A DNA stretch of 64,000 bases from Vibrio maerlii (GCF_003415655.1 NZ_QRHC01000001.1:62001-126000), one strand, 5' to 3'. Positions 45,662 to 54,609 are shown, counted from the stretch's first letter. The notes: generated by a model not told the origin, from the sequence alone. Numbers and translations are program-made.

Positions 45662-47308
45662 CTATTGATTCACATAACAAACAGAAACCGGCACGCCAAT
45701 GCGTTGAAATTGCCTTATCCAACGCCATTGATTATCTTGCAATTTGTCACCTGGGCCTTTCACTTCCACCAACTCATAATCCCGACTCGCACCACTATGT
45801 CGAAACACAATCAGGTCGGGGAAACCGGTTCGATATAGCTTGAGATCGGTCAGCATCACCTTAAATATCTCGCTCAAGTGCTGCATCGGAATATGTACTA
45901 GCGCTGTTTCGATCCACTCTTTACTGACGACTTTCCAAGAAACAAACGGATTGCTGATCCCAACTTTACGGTCGTAGTTTTCTACGATGTAATCGATAGA
46001 GCCTGATTCAATGCGACTAAATACCTCATCAATCTCATGCTGACGCTTCTGTGCAAACTCACGGCGATAGAGATCTTTCGGTCGATGTTGGTAAGCATTG
46101 ACGAATGCCCCCTCAACTGGCGCGAAGATCACATCCCAAAAAGCCAAACCAAATAGAGCATTAAACAGAGTATTCTCAGCGTAAAGTACTTGGTTATCGT
46201 AAGTAGTCAGGTGCTCTAAAGTTGCGATTTCTACGCGTTGTTGTGATAAATCCAAGTCTAACCGAAGCTCATCGACTTTCGGTTTTTCTGCTCTTGGAAC
46301 CTTGATGCCTTGTTTGCGTTTAAGCCTTGCTTCTAGCCGTTGAGCCACTTCAAACTCTGAAACATCCCAAGGAGCATCCAAGATTAACGTCACCCACTCT
46401 TGCATTGAATCGACATCATCCAAAGCATCATAGATACGTGCGAGTCGCTCCCGAGAAGGCGGGATTTGGGCTTGCTCAAAAGTCGCTATCGCCTGTGGAT
46501 AGAGCTTCTCACGCTCGAGGTCTCTAGCAATGGCATTCATGCAGCGCTGCTTTTGTCTTAATACGTGGCGATGATTGACTTCATCAGGCAACGCCTCCAA
46601 CCACCGCTTTAACTGCTCGCTATCCCTTGAGCCCATTAAATAGTGTGCTTCAGCAACCGCGCCTATCGCTCTCAACTGTTCAATATCTTCTCGACTATTG
46701 AAGAAACGTAGGTCAACGCTGAGAGGATAGTCTTCAAAGCGATGGAGACCTAGATCTTCCAGCACAAATTGACTCAGATCCTGATAGCGATTTGCAAAAA
46801 ACAGAATCAGCAGCACATCGATAACCTCATCCGCCAACAATTCAACCACCGTAAAGGCCAACCGCCCTTTGTAGTCAAACACCTCATCCGAGAGCGTTTC
46901 GATTAACTGACCTTTCGACAAACCTTTATTGAGTTCAGGAAACAATGCCAACACCTCAGGTTTAGTCAGCACGCTCAATGAAAGGTCACGCGCACCTAAG
47001 TCAGGGCTCAGCAAGACAAAGTTCGCCTCTTGCAATGCATCCAATGATAGTAACGTCGAGGCGATTTCATCGTAGCTGAGCTTGTCACTACGAAACCACT
47101 TTCCTTTGCGAGACATTAAGCGCACCAACAAGCATTGGCTATCGTGGTCTAACTGCTGAAATCGTTGAATCCAATCATGCTCGCTCTTGGTTAGAAGATC
47201 AGAGTAATAATCCAAGGTGTGACGAACCAAACGCTGGAAGTTAGCGAGATAATAATCAGGGGCAAGTACAGGCGTTTCTATATGCATAAGCGAATTATGG
47301 TCGGCCAC
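45662..47308 (-). CDS. FAN1-like VRR-NUC nuclease
   Basis: This 548-residue protein matches bacterial FAN1 in length and layout. The C-terminal VRR-NUC nuclease has GFPDLIVFRHSG, then ELVEVKGPGDKLQDNQ, giving the PD-(D/E)xK catalytic residues. The central part (about 200-330) is helical and TPR-like. FAN1 enzymes cut 5' flaps and help repair interstrand crosslinks. The start is GTG at 47308 or ATG at 47287; neither has a strong ribosome site. It is monocistronic. Confidence 0.85.
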   Translation of the reverse strand: MADHNSLMHIETPVLAPDYYLANFQRLVRHTLDYYSDLLTKSEHDWIQRFQQLDHDSQCLLVRLMSRKGKWFRSDKLSYDEIASTLLSLDALQEANFVLLSPDLGARDLSLSVLTKPEVLALFPELNKGLSKGQLIETLSDEVFDYKGRLAFTVVELLADEVIDVLLILFFANRYQDLSQFVLEDLGLHRFEDYPLSVDLRFFNSREDIEQLRAIGAVAEAHYLMGSRDSEQLKRWLEALPDEVNHRHVLRQKQRCMNAIARDLEREKLYPQAIATFEQAQIPPSRERLARIYDALDDVDSMQEWVTLILDAPWDVSEFEVAQRLEARLKRKQGIKVPRAEKPKVDELRLDLDLSQQRVEIATLEHLTTYDNQVLYAENTLFNALFGLAFWDVIFAPVEGAFVNAYQHRPKDLYRREFAQKRQHEIDEVFSRIESGSIDYIVENYDRKVGISNPFVSWKVVSKEWIETALVHIPMQHLSEIFKVMLTDLKLYRTGFPDLIVFRHSGASRDYELVEVKGPGDKLQDNQWRWIRQFQRIGVPVSVCYVNQ

Positions 47309-47433
47309 TTGGTGGAGGTAAAGAACAATACGTTATCTAAGCGCTATCACTGGCTTTTATCTTGCGAAGCCACCTTTGTTAACATAAAGTTAACTCAAGC
47401 TATCAAGTCTTTGATATTAAAAGGTAGGTTCCT

Positions 47434-47907
47434 ATGAAGAAGTTGATGTTACTCATCTCGCACAGCGCCATGTTGCTGGTTGGTTTTGCACTCGGTGTCT
47501 ATGCCCTACCCATTTTGATCCAACCAGAATCACCAGACCAACAAAGCGTCGCAAGCGTACAACAATCAGCAATGTTCTCGGGGCAATTCAGCAAAGAACG
47601 AGCAGATAGCGATTTCCTTCACTGGGGGGAAGGCGAGATTTCGGTCTCTCAAGGGATGGTCGCATTCGAAGGCGAGCTTGCACCTGGTCCGGACTACAAA
47701 CTTTACCTATCACCCACTTATATCGAGACCGAAGCCGATTTCGCAACTCATAAAGACTCAATGGTAAACATTGGCGATGTGAAAACATTCGACCGCTTCA
47801 CCCTCGAAGTGCCAAGCAGCGTGGATGTCACTCAATACAGCAGCGTCATCATCTGGTGTGAAACCTTTGGTGAATATATCACCTCTACTCAATATCAAAA
47901 AATATAA
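47434..47907 (+). CDS. DM13-domain membrane-anchored protein
   Basis: The 157-residue protein has an N-terminal anchor or signal (LMLLISHSAMLLVGFALGVYAL) and a DM13 domain (about 50-155) with FEGELAPGPDYKLYLSP and a terminal VIIWCETFGEYITS containing the conserved Cys. DM13 domains are predicted to take part in redox or electron transfer at the envelope. Its partner is not clear; the neighbouring MscS gene is on the same strand 82 bp downstream. Confidence 0.8.
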   Translation: MKKLMLLISHSAMLLVGFALGVYALPILIQPESPDQQSVASVQQSAMFSGQFSKERADSDFLHWGEGEISVSQGMVAFEGELAPGPDYKLYLSPTYIETEADFATHKDSMVNIGDVKTFDRFTLEVPSSVDVTQYSSVIIWCETFGEYITSTQYQKI

Positions 47908-47989
47908 AAATTTAAACAAAACAATGACATTATGGTGAGTTATGGGGGTAACATAACCTTCCTCCGGTCAAATAAAGGATTGAACTGCA

Positions 47990-48835
47990 GTGGCGTATCT
48001 ACAAATCATTATCGACTTTTTCACCCAGCATAAATTCGCCCTGACTCTTCTCATCATCACCATCATCATGCTGGTGCGTCGATTGGTATTGTGGCGAATC
48101 CGTGGTGATGTCGACTTCATTACCGAGGACCAACGCAGCTGGATGTCGCGTACCAAGAACGGTACCTTTGCACTTAGCGTGATTATACTGTTTGTTCTTT
48201 GGAAGTCGGAGATCAGTGAGTTTGCGCTGTCAGTAACGGCCATTGCGGTTGCTATCGTCGTCGCTTCTAAAGAGATCATTCTTTGTTTTACGGGCTCAAT
48301 TCAACGCGCAAGTTCACGTTCATTCCGTATTGGCGATTGGATAGAGGTCGGGAAACTGTGTGGAGAAGTCATCGAACACAACATGATGGCTACCGTGATT
48401 CAAGAGATAGACCTACATCACGGTCAATACCACTACACGGGTAAGACAGCGACACTGCCCAACAGCATGTTCTTCACCTATCCAGTGAAGAACCTCAATT
48501 TCATGAAGCGCTATGTTTACCACAGCTTTTCCATTGTGGTACCAGAGTTCAATAACCTATACCCAATGCTGCCACCGCTACTGGGTAAGATTGAAGACCA
48601 CTGCCAATCGTTCAACGAAGTGGCTCGTCGATATAATGCGATCATAGAAAAGCGTGCCGGCGTTGACTTACCGGGTGCAGAGCCACACATTCACATCACC
48701 AGCGGCGGAACAGGAGAACAAGTTCTGCACTTCATGATCTTCTGCCCAACAGACAAAGCGCCACACCTGGAACATGAGATCCGTCGAGATTTTATGGAAA
48801 TGTACGGAGAGTACTTTCCAAAACCGATTGAATAA
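47990..48835 (+). CDS. MscS-family mechanosensitive channel
   Basis: The 281-residue membrane protein has three or four helices, the pore helix region ALSVTAIAVAIVVASKEIILCFTGSI, and the MscS beta domain beginning RSFRIGDWIEVG. Channels of this family release solutes during osmotic down-shock. The start is GTG at 47990 with AAAGGA 9 nt upstream. The soluble C-terminal domain resembles the small YbdG/YnaI-type members. Confidence 0.87.
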   Translation: MAYLQIIIDFFTQHKFALTLLIITIIMLVRRLVLWRIRGDVDFITEDQRSWMSRTKNGTFALSVIILFVLWKSEISEFALSVTAIAVAIVVASKEIILCFTGSIQRASSRSFRIGDWIEVGKLCGEVIEHNMMATVIQEIDLHHGQYHYTGKTATLPNSMFFTYPVKNLNFMKRYVYHSFSIVVPEFNNLYPMLPPLLGKIEDHCQSFNEVARRYNAIIEKRAGVDLPGAEPHIHITSGGTGEQVLHFMIFCPTDKAPHLEHEIRRDFMEMYGEYFPKPIE

Positions 48836-48851
48836 ACACACGAACTAAAAA

Positions 48852-48884
48852 AGCCTCATGCAATGAGTTCATATACATGAGGCT
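48852..48884. terminator. Terminator shared by the MscS and OmpA genes
   Basis: AGCCTCATG and CATGAGGCT form a 9-bp stem with a 15-nt loop between converging genes. A run of T follows on the minus strand. Confidence 0.75.
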
Positions 48885-48903
48885 AACTGTTTCTGCTTAG
48901 TTG

Positions 48904-49878
48904 TTATTCAACGGCTTCAAAAGGCGGGACAACAATCTCTACGCGGCGATTTTGCTCACGCCCTTGCTTGGTTTCATTCGATGCCACAGGATTGTTTTCA
49001 CCCTCTCCCACGACGGTAATACGAGATTCGTCGATACCTTCTTCCATCAAAGAATCCGCCACCGATTGAGCTCGTTTCTCCGACAGTTGCTGATTGTAAT
49101 CCACAGCGCCGGTTGAGTCTGTATACCCAGTGATCTCAACCGTTGATTGTGGGTATTGATTCATGAACTGGGCAAGATCATCGACAATCGGCTGGCTATC
49201 AGGCTTCAACTTCGCGCTATTCAAAGCAAAACTTCCAGAATCCACTACCTTCATCTCGTAATTTTTTACCACAGGCGTTGTGACAACAGACTCTTCTACA
49301 ACTTCTTCAACAGGCTCTGGAACTGACTGAGTTGCAGCAGTAGCAGCCGGTTCTGCTTCATCGTCTGAACCACCAAAATGGAACGCAAAACCCAACCAAA
49401 CCGTATCAACGTTGGAAGTAAAGTAGTCATTACTCACATCAGACAAATGTTGGTACTCCAATCTCACCGAGCTTGAATGATTCGGTTGATACTCAAGACC
49501 AGCCGCTCCTAAATAAGTACCGTCACTTTCACCGGCAACATCGACATAGGCACCACCGAATTTAGCAAACAAATCCAACTTCTCTGTCACTGCAAAGGAC
49601 AGCTTCGGAGCTAAAGAAAAGGCATGGATACGATCATCGTCGACATCTTGTAAGGTATATTCACCTAAATAGTCATACCCTGCTTCTAAGGAGAGAAAAT
49701 CCGAGAATTGATACCCACCATAGAGGCCCAGTGACCCAGAGTCGTCTTCACAATCGGTAACGTTGGAACAACCGTCATCAAACCAGGTTTTACCAACTTT
49801 AAGCCCTAGGTACGGGCTCGAATATGAGGCATGACTAACACAAAGTATACCCACCACTGCTAATGCTATTTTTTTCAT
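48904..49878 (-). CDS. OmpA-family outer-membrane protein
   Basis: The 324-residue protein has a signal peptide (ending HASYS), an eight-strand OmpA-like barrel (about 22-165; YLGLKVGKTWFDDGC, LSLEAGYDYLGEYT), an acidic Pro/Val-rich linker (EPVEEVVEESVV) and a peptidoglycan-binding OmpA domain (VEITGYTDSTGAVDYNQQLSEKRAQ, NRRVEIVV). It anchors the outer membrane to the cell wall. Two Cys in DGCSNVTDCEDD may form a disulfide. Monocistronic. Confidence 0.9.
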   Translation of the reverse strand: MKKIALAVVGILCVSHASYSSPYLGLKVGKTWFDDGCSNVTDCEDDSGSLGLYGGYQFSDFLSLEAGYDYLGEYTLQDVDDDRIHAFSLAPKLSFAVTEKLDLFAKFGGAYVDVAGESDGTYLGAAGLEYQPNHSSSVRLEYQHLSDVSNDYFTSNVDTVWLGFAFHFGGSDDEAEPAATAATQSVPEPVEEVVEESVVTTPVVKNYEMKVVDSGSFALNSAKLKPDSQPIVDDLAQFMNQYPQSTVEITGYTDSTGAVDYNQQLSEKRAQSVADSLMEEGIDESRITVVGEGENNPVASNETKQGREQNRRVEIVVPPFEAVE

Positions 49879-50057
49879 ATAATCAGACTCCTATCCAATT
49901 ATTGACCAAGTAAACTGCACTATCGTTGTAGACTCCAACATAGAACATTTTATAGGCAGAAAAAATAACAGTTCAGATTTTGCGCGATAGGTTCTCATTT
50001 TTGAGAATAATTAAGAAGATAAGCTAAGAGGCGATGTAAAAGGTAGACATGAACAAA

Positions 50058-50081
50058 AACAGAGGCTTATTAGCCTCTGTT
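50058..50081 (-). terminator. Terminator of the glycine-zipper lipoprotein gene
   Basis: AACAGAGGCT and AGCCTCTGTT form a 10-bp stem over a TTAT loop, 40 bp past the stop at 50121; T-rich sequence follows on the minus strand. Confidence 0.85.
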
Positions 50082-50120
50082 CGTTGTATTAGTGTAATCG
50101 GTGTTCTAACCAAAGAAAGA

Positions 50121-50543
50121 TTAACCCTCTTCGGTATCCTTCGCTTTATCAGCGGCTTCCATTTCAGCTAGCTTTTGCTCAAGCTCACGGATGCGAATTT
50201 CAGCTTCTAGTTCAGCTACGCGCTTTTCAGCATCACTACGATTATCTTGAGAGATGCCATCGGCAAGTACTTGGTTGCGATCACCTTGGCGAGAATCGTC
50301 TAAGTCTTTCATTGAGCCAGCAACACCACCAGCAACGCCGCCTACTGCCGCGCCTTGAGCCGCTAAGGTTGCATCACCCGCTAGAGCACCCATGGTTGCA
50401 CCAAGCAGTGCACCGCCTGCAGCGCCACGGTTACGCGCTGAGTTTTCATTATCAGAGTCGAAAGCAGAAGAACTGCATCCAGCAGTAAGCATCATCGCTG
50501 CAGCTAAAGAAACAAATTTTAGTCGATTATTATACTTGAACAT
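50121..50543 (-). CDS. Glycine-zipper lipoprotein
   Basis: The 140-residue protein has a lipoprotein signal (AAAMMLTAGC) and a glycine-zipper hydrophobic region (about 38-75; AAGGALLGATMGALAGD and AAVGGVAGGVAG), then a charged coiled-coil tail (RVAELEAEIRIRELEQKL). Glycine-zipper lipoproteins of this kind sit in the outer membrane and affect envelope stability. The exact function is unknown. Confidence 0.83.
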   Translation of the reverse strand: MFKYNNRLKFVSLAAAMMLTAGCSSSAFDSDNENSARNRGAAGGALLGATMGALAGDATLAAQGAAVGGVAGGVAGSMKDLDDSRQGDRNQVLADGISQDNRSDAEKRVAELEAEIRIRELEQKLAEMEAADKAKDTEEG

Positions 50544-50762
50544 TACGAACTCTCTATTACTGGCTGGGAACGAGCGTAGATTATTCGAAATAACAGCGGT
50601 TGAACATTTAGCAGTACTTATAAGCGCAATAACCTTTGGTTATCACACTCACTCAAACAAACCATTAGTCATATAAACCAACGAATTAACGCGAGAGAGA
50701 AAATAGCGAGAGTGGATACCGAAGCGCCATACAATCTTAATGGTACATTTATTGCCTGAGAT

Positions 50763-51071
50763 TTATTCTATCGGCAATCGAGACAAACACGAACGACACA
50801 TACACGTATCACTCTTTTCTATTGAGCTCGTATCACGTTTTTCCAAGTCAAAACACCAACATGTCTCTTTTCCCTTGGCGATATCGCAATGCGCGCCTTC
50901 GCCACAGGTTGGGCAAGTGTGAGTGGAGTCTGATTTGTCCAAAATGGCCATTTTGCTATCACGGTCTTCATCACTGAGATGACGCCATTGGCCAATTTCT
51001 TCCATAGTGCGCATGCAACCACTACAAATACCACCGTCATTCTTACAGGCTGCCTTACAGGGTGTTCTCAC
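50763..51071 (-). CDS. Cysteine-rich DUF1289 and CWC-domain protein
   Basis: The 102-residue protein joins two cysteine-rich parts. The N-terminal DUF1289 has PCKAACKNDGGICSGCMRT and WRHLSDEDRD. The C-terminal cysteine-rich CWC part has HTCPTCGEGAHCDIAKG, then ETCWCFDL and CMCRSCLSRL. The cysteine spacing suggests zinc or iron-sulfur binding; no function is known. GTG at 51071 is chosen because AAGGA lies 6 nt upstream; a TTG two codons earlier overlaps that ribosome site. Confidence 0.8.
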   Translation of the reverse strand: MRTPCKAACKNDGGICSGCMRTMEEIGQWRHLSDEDRDSKMAILDKSDSTHTCPTCGEGAHCDIAKGKETCWCFDLEKRDTSSIEKSDTCMCRSCLSRLPIE

Positions 51072-51182
51072 TCTCAATCCTTAATCTATTACCTAGGTGA
51101 ATGCCGAAATTGCCCAACGACGACCAATTCGACACCCATTAGCGTTAACTATAAATGTGGCTTCTTTTCGCGTTAAGTGCCG

Positions 51183-51890
51183 TTATATGAAGCGATCTGG
51201 ATAATCACTGAATACACCATCTAGCATTGGATAGTGTTTAAGTTTTACTGGATTATTAACGGTAAAGCACCAGACCTGGTAACCCGCCAGCTTTAGTTTT
51301 TCGACATCTCGAACAGAGGTCCATCGAAAGTTCAGGTGGCAACTAAAGGCAGATATCTCTTCAAGCAACTGCCAATCTTTCAGCCGTAAACGTTCACTTA
51401 GCACGCCAAGTTTGTAACCCGGACAGTGAGTATGCAGCTGGCGCATAATATGATGACTAAAGCTCGATAGAATGATCTTTTCGTCACTCAAAGGAGAGGC
51501 ATCGAGCAGCTGTTTAAGGTGTCGAGTCACCTCTTCAGGGTCATGCTCGTCTACTTTGACTTCAATGTTGAGGCCAACGTCATTCTCAGCAGCCAATTCA
51601 AGCAACTCTTTTAGGGTGTAGATCGATTCACCCTTGAATTCATCCGCAAACCAACCACCGAAGTCAAACTCTTGAAGCTCTGCATAGGTGTATTGATCCA
51701 CTCGCCCCATACCATCACTACAACGATCAATCGTATGGTCATGGCACACCACCAAAACATTATCCTTGGTTGGCTGAACGTCAATCTCGACCCACTTTAA
51801 TCCCATATCGATCGCTGCTTGAATACTTACTTTGGTATTCTCCGGGTAATGCCCCGCAACGCCTCGATGACCAACAATCACCATTGTCAT
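51183..51890 (-). CDS. Glycerophosphodiester phosphodiesterase
   Basis: The 235-residue cytosolic enzyme releases glycerol 3-phosphate from glycerophosphodiesters. Catalytic motifs are IVGHRGVAGHYPENT, KWVEIDVQPTKDN and CHDHTIDR. The absence of a signal peptide points to a UgpQ-type enzyme rather than periplasmic GlpQ. GGAG lies 10 nt before the ATG. Monocistronic. Confidence 0.9.
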   Translation of the reverse strand: MTMVIVGHRGVAGHYPENTKVSIQAAIDMGLKWVEIDVQPTKDNVLVVCHDHTIDRCSDGMGRVDQYTYAELQEFDFGGWFADEFKGESIYTLKELLELAAENDVGLNIEVKVDEHDPEEVTRHLKQLLDASPLSDEKIILSSFSHHIMRQLHTHCPGYKLGVLSERLRLKDWQLLEEISAFSCHLNFRWTSVRDVEKLKLAGYQVWCFTVNNPVKLKHYPMLDGVFSDYPDRFI

Positions 51891-51987
51891 GCTGGTTACT
51901 CTCCAATAACGTATTAATGAGCCATCATAATATGATTGTTAACGCCAGATGGCTAGATACGTTCAAACACGAACTAAAAAACCTCGG

Positions 51988-52027
51988 CTAATCAACTAAT
52001 CAACTAATCAACTAATCAACTAATCAA
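51988..52027. repeat. 8-bp tandem repeat CTAATCAA, five copies
   Basis: Five perfect copies of CTAATCAA occupy 40 bp between the phosphodiesterase gene start and the FAH-family gene stop. Perfect repetition suggests recent slippage. Confidence 0.9.
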
Positions 52028-52070
52028 GGTATAGAAACAGGAAAAATGGCGGTGTGAATAGACGTAGAGC

Positions 52071-52685
52071 CTACGCAGCGATCCACTCCACCTCAATCAG
52101 CGTTTGCTCTTTGTATTGGATGCGGCCAACGAAGCGGTCTCCAGGGTGAACCTGCCCAACCCCTTTTGGCGTGCCAGTCATCACAATATCGTTATCTTCC
52201 AACGTCGTGTATTGGTTGAGTTCGGAAAGAATGACATGAGGTGGATACAGCATCTGCTCTACATGCCCTTTCTGCATGCGCATACTGTTGATCACCAACT
52301 CGATGGTCAGGTGTGGTAATTGTTCAGGAGAAATAGGCACAAAGCGGCTGAATATCGCTGAACCATCAAAAGCTTTTGCTCGCTCCCAAGGTAAACCTTT
52401 CTCTTTAAGCTTAGATTGTAGCCCGCGCTTGGTGAGATCAAGTCCCAATCCAACAGCGGCATACTCTCCGTTTTGAACCAGTAAGCAGATTTCCGCTTCG
52501 TAGTGCAGAGGCTCTTGATGAAAGACTTTTAAGACCTTGCCAATGGAAGAGTTGGGTTTGTTGAAAACCACCATTTCATCAGGTATCGCGTTCCCAAGTT
52601 CAGTTATGTGGTCAACATAGTTCCTTCCTATGCAAATCACCTTCGATGGAACCACACACTCATTCTCAAAACGGACCGTTTTCAC
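52071..52685 (-). CDS. Fumarylacetoacetate hydrolase family protein
   Basis: The 204-residue protein has the FAH fold motifs VICIGRNYVDHITELG, HYEAEICLLV, the metal-binding YTTLEDNDIVMTGTPKGVG and VHPGDRF. Such enzymes cleave or isomerise acyl-pyruvates in aromatic or sugar acid breakdown, or decarboxylate oxaloacetate; the substrate is open. The GTG start is supported by AGGAG 6 nt upstream. Two 8-bp repeat arrays flank the gene. Confidence 0.88.
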   Translation of the reverse strand: MKTVRFENECVVPSKVICIGRNYVDHITELGNAIPDEMVVFNKPNSSIGKVLKVFHQEPLHYEAEICLLVQNGEYAAVGLGLDLTKRGLQSKLKEKGLPWERAKAFDGSAIFSRFVPISPEQLPHLTIELVINSMRMQKGHVEQMLYPPHVILSELNQYTTLEDNDIVMTGTPKGVGQVHPGDRFVGRIQYKEQTLIEVEWIAA

Positions 52686-52727
52686 TCAGCACTCCTTACT
52701 GACGACTTGTGACATTAGAACAGACAC

Positions 52728-52815
52728 CTAGATAACTAGATAACTAGATAACTAGAAAACTAGAAAACTAGAAAACTAGAAAACTAGAAAACTAGAAAAC
52801 TAGAAAACTAGAAAA
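52728..52815. repeat. 8-bp tandem repeat array, 11 copies
   Basis: Three copies of CTAGATAA are followed by eight of CTAGAAAA, 88 bp without interruption. The array begins 43 bp upstream of the FAH-family gene start, between it and ohrR. Copy number could vary and change promoter spacing. Confidence 0.95.
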
Positions 52816-52905
52816 GCTAATCAATTTATCAAACTAAGCAAACGATTACTGTGACCGACTGAGGTTTATTGATCTCGTCATGAAGGATAAGAATAAACCG
52901 TCTCG

Positions 52906-53361
52906 TTAGCTAAGCTTAGACAGTAGCTTCTCACATAAATGTTTCAGTTGAATGAGTTCGTCTAACTCTAGATTGACTTTGCAGCGCATTGCTTTGGGAA
53001 CGTCGAGTGCTTTCTGTTTCAATTCTTGTCCCAAGTCGGTTAAATAAAGCTCTCGTACTCGCTCGTCGGTTTCACTCCGCTTGCGAATTACAATCCCCTT
53101 GCCTTCTAAGCGCTTGAGAAGAGGGGTTAACGTCCCTGAATCAAGATACAGCTTCGCCCCTAGCTCTTTAACGTTAATACCGTTCTCTCGCCACAACACC
53201 ATCATAACTAAGTATTGCGAGTAAGTGAGGTCGAGTGCATCCAGCAACGGGCGATACGCACGGATTACCGCATTTGCAGCGCTGTATAGCGGGAAGCAAA
53301 CTTGATTCTCCAGATGTAATGCTTGCTCTTCGGTTTCAATCGCTGTCGTTAATGTATCCAT
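52906..53361 (-). CDS. ohrR: OhrR, MarR-family peroxide-sensing repressor
   Basis: The 151-residue repressor controls the adjacent ohr gene. The peroxide-sensing cysteine is C22 in NQVCFPLYSAANAV, with a second Cys at about 126. The winged helix contains GAKLYLDSGTLTPLLKRLEGKG. It is divergent from ohr across a 152-bp gap with two matching operators. Confidence 0.93.
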   Translation of the reverse strand: MDTLTTAIETEEQALHLENQVCFPLYSAANAVIRAYRPLLDALDLTYSQYLVMMVLWRENGINVKELGAKLYLDSGTLTPLLKRLEGKGIVIRKRSETDERVRELYLTDLGQELKQKALDVPKAMRCKVNLELDELIQLKHLCEKLLSKLS

Positions 53362-53414
53362 CTCTCACCTTTCTGATTTTCTAGCTCTCTCGCTCTAAGC
53401 ATACCAAAAAATAA

Positions 53415-53426
53415 ATTGCACACAAT
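53415..53426. promoter_or_regulatory. OhrR operator 1
   Basis: ATTGCACACAAT has ATTG/CAAT inverted arms and lies 54 bp upstream of the ohrR start. Confidence 0.7.
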
Positions 53427-53457
53427 CTACTTGATCAAATGATAGCTTCATTATAAG

Positions 53458-53469
53458 ATTGCAAACAAT
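53458..53469. promoter_or_regulatory. OhrR operator 2
   Basis: ATTGCAAACAAT lies 43 bp from operator 1, about four helix turns, and 45 bp before ohr, so one dimer could act at each promoter. Confidence 0.7.
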
Positions 53470-53513
53470 TAGATAGCGCACAACTTAAATTCAACAATGA
53501 AAGGATGATGACA

Positions 53514-53936
53514 ATGACAACTCTATACTCTACGAAAGCAACAGCACTAGCAGGTCGTAACGGAAACGTAGCAACTGATGATGGTCTACTTAATGTTGAC
53601 CTAAGCTACCCTAAAGAAATGGGCGGCACAGGTAAAGCAACAAACCCAGAGCAACTGTTCGCTGCCGGATACTCTGCTTGTTTCTCTAACGCTATCCTGC
53701 ATGTGGCTCGTGAAGGTAAAGTGAGCATCAAAGACGCACCTGTTACTGCAACAGTGGGTATTGGTCCAAATGCAGAAGGTGGTTTCGCCTTAACGGTCAG
53801 CCTAGATGTGACCTTAGAGCTTCCTCAAGAAAACGCGTTGGAACTGACACGCATCGCACATCAGGTTTGCCCATACTCGAATGCAGTTCGCGGTAACATT
53901 GATGTTGTCGTCACTGTAAACGGTGAGTCTATCTAA
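53514..53936 (+). CDS. ohr: Ohr, organic hydroperoxide reductase
   Basis: The 140-residue thiol peroxidase reduces organic hydroperoxides. Its two reactive cysteines are in AAGYSACFSNAI and HQVCPYSNAVRGN. GMGG-type family marks include PKEMGGTGKATNPEQLFAAG. I use 53514 because AAGGA lies 8 nt before this ATG; two further ATGs lie up to 9 nt upstream. Confidence 0.95.
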   Translation: MTTLYSTKATALAGRNGNVATDDGLLNVDLSYPKEMGGTGKATNPEQLFAAGYSACFSNAILHVAREGKVSIKDAPVTATVGIGPNAEGGFALTVSLDVTLELPQENALELTRIAHQVCPYSNAVRGNIDVVVTVNGESI

Positions 53937-53965
53937 GACGTTAAATCAGAACCTCCACTGCCCTT

Positions 53966-53993
53966 ACAAAGCCCGTCATTCGATGGGCTTTGT
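53966..53993 (+). terminator. Terminator of ohr
   Basis: ACAAAGCCC and GGGCTTTGT form a 9-bp stem that can extend inward to a 4-nt loop. It lies 30 bp past the ohr stop; a T-tract is weak. Confidence 0.65.
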
Positions 53994-54101
53994 GCTTTAA
54001 GGAACATGCCCCTACCAATACAAATTCATATATTAGACAGGATGCGGTAAGCCGAGGTATACTTTCAGAAAATATAAAACAAAACACATAAGGCTTAACC
54101 C

Positions 54102-54587
54102 ATGAGGAACTTGTTACTGTTGGCGGTTCTCTTTCCCAGTCTCTCACTAGCTAGATCGTTGGATTTTGAGGATAAACTGATTATCAACGAGTCCATCAAA
54201 TACCTATCTCAAGAGTCTGTCTCTTGCTCACTGATTTCTCCAAAAAATCGCTTTGCAATCTGCTCTAAAAATCAAAATAAAGCACTGTTTGCAGAATACG
54301 CGCGATTGCATGCCCTGTTTCAGCTAAAGCTTGAGGGTTTATCTGGTGAGAAGTTAGTGAATACACGAAAAGCGTTACAGGAAACGCAGGTCGACCCAAT
54401 ATTAAAAGCCCAGTTTCAAAAATCAGTCGAGTCAAACCTAAAGTTCAGTGTCGATTCAGACTACGCTCACCTTTCGATGGCGAATGATGGTTATACCAAC
54501 TCGTCTCTACTGCGAATGAAACATGCCAAGATTTATGACCAGTATAATCAGCTAGAAGCGCTCATTAGCCAAAAGCTCGTCCAATAA
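54102..54587 (+). CDS. Exported hypothetical protein
   Basis: The 161-residue protein has a signal peptide (MRNLLLLAVLFPSLSLA) and a helical mature part with two Cys in SVSCSLISPKNRFAICSKN, likely a disulfide. No family is recognised. It is monocistronic, followed by a strong bidirectional terminator. Confidence 0.65.
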   Translation: MRNLLLLAVLFPSLSLARSLDFEDKLIINESIKYLSQESVSCSLISPKNRFAICSKNQNKALFAEYARLHALFQLKLEGLSGEKLVNTRKALQETQVDPILKAQFQKSVESNLKFSVDSDYAHLSMANDGYTNSSLLRMKHAKIYDQYNQLEALISQKLVQ

Positions 54588-54609
54588 AATCACTTTCGAC
54601 ATATAAAAA

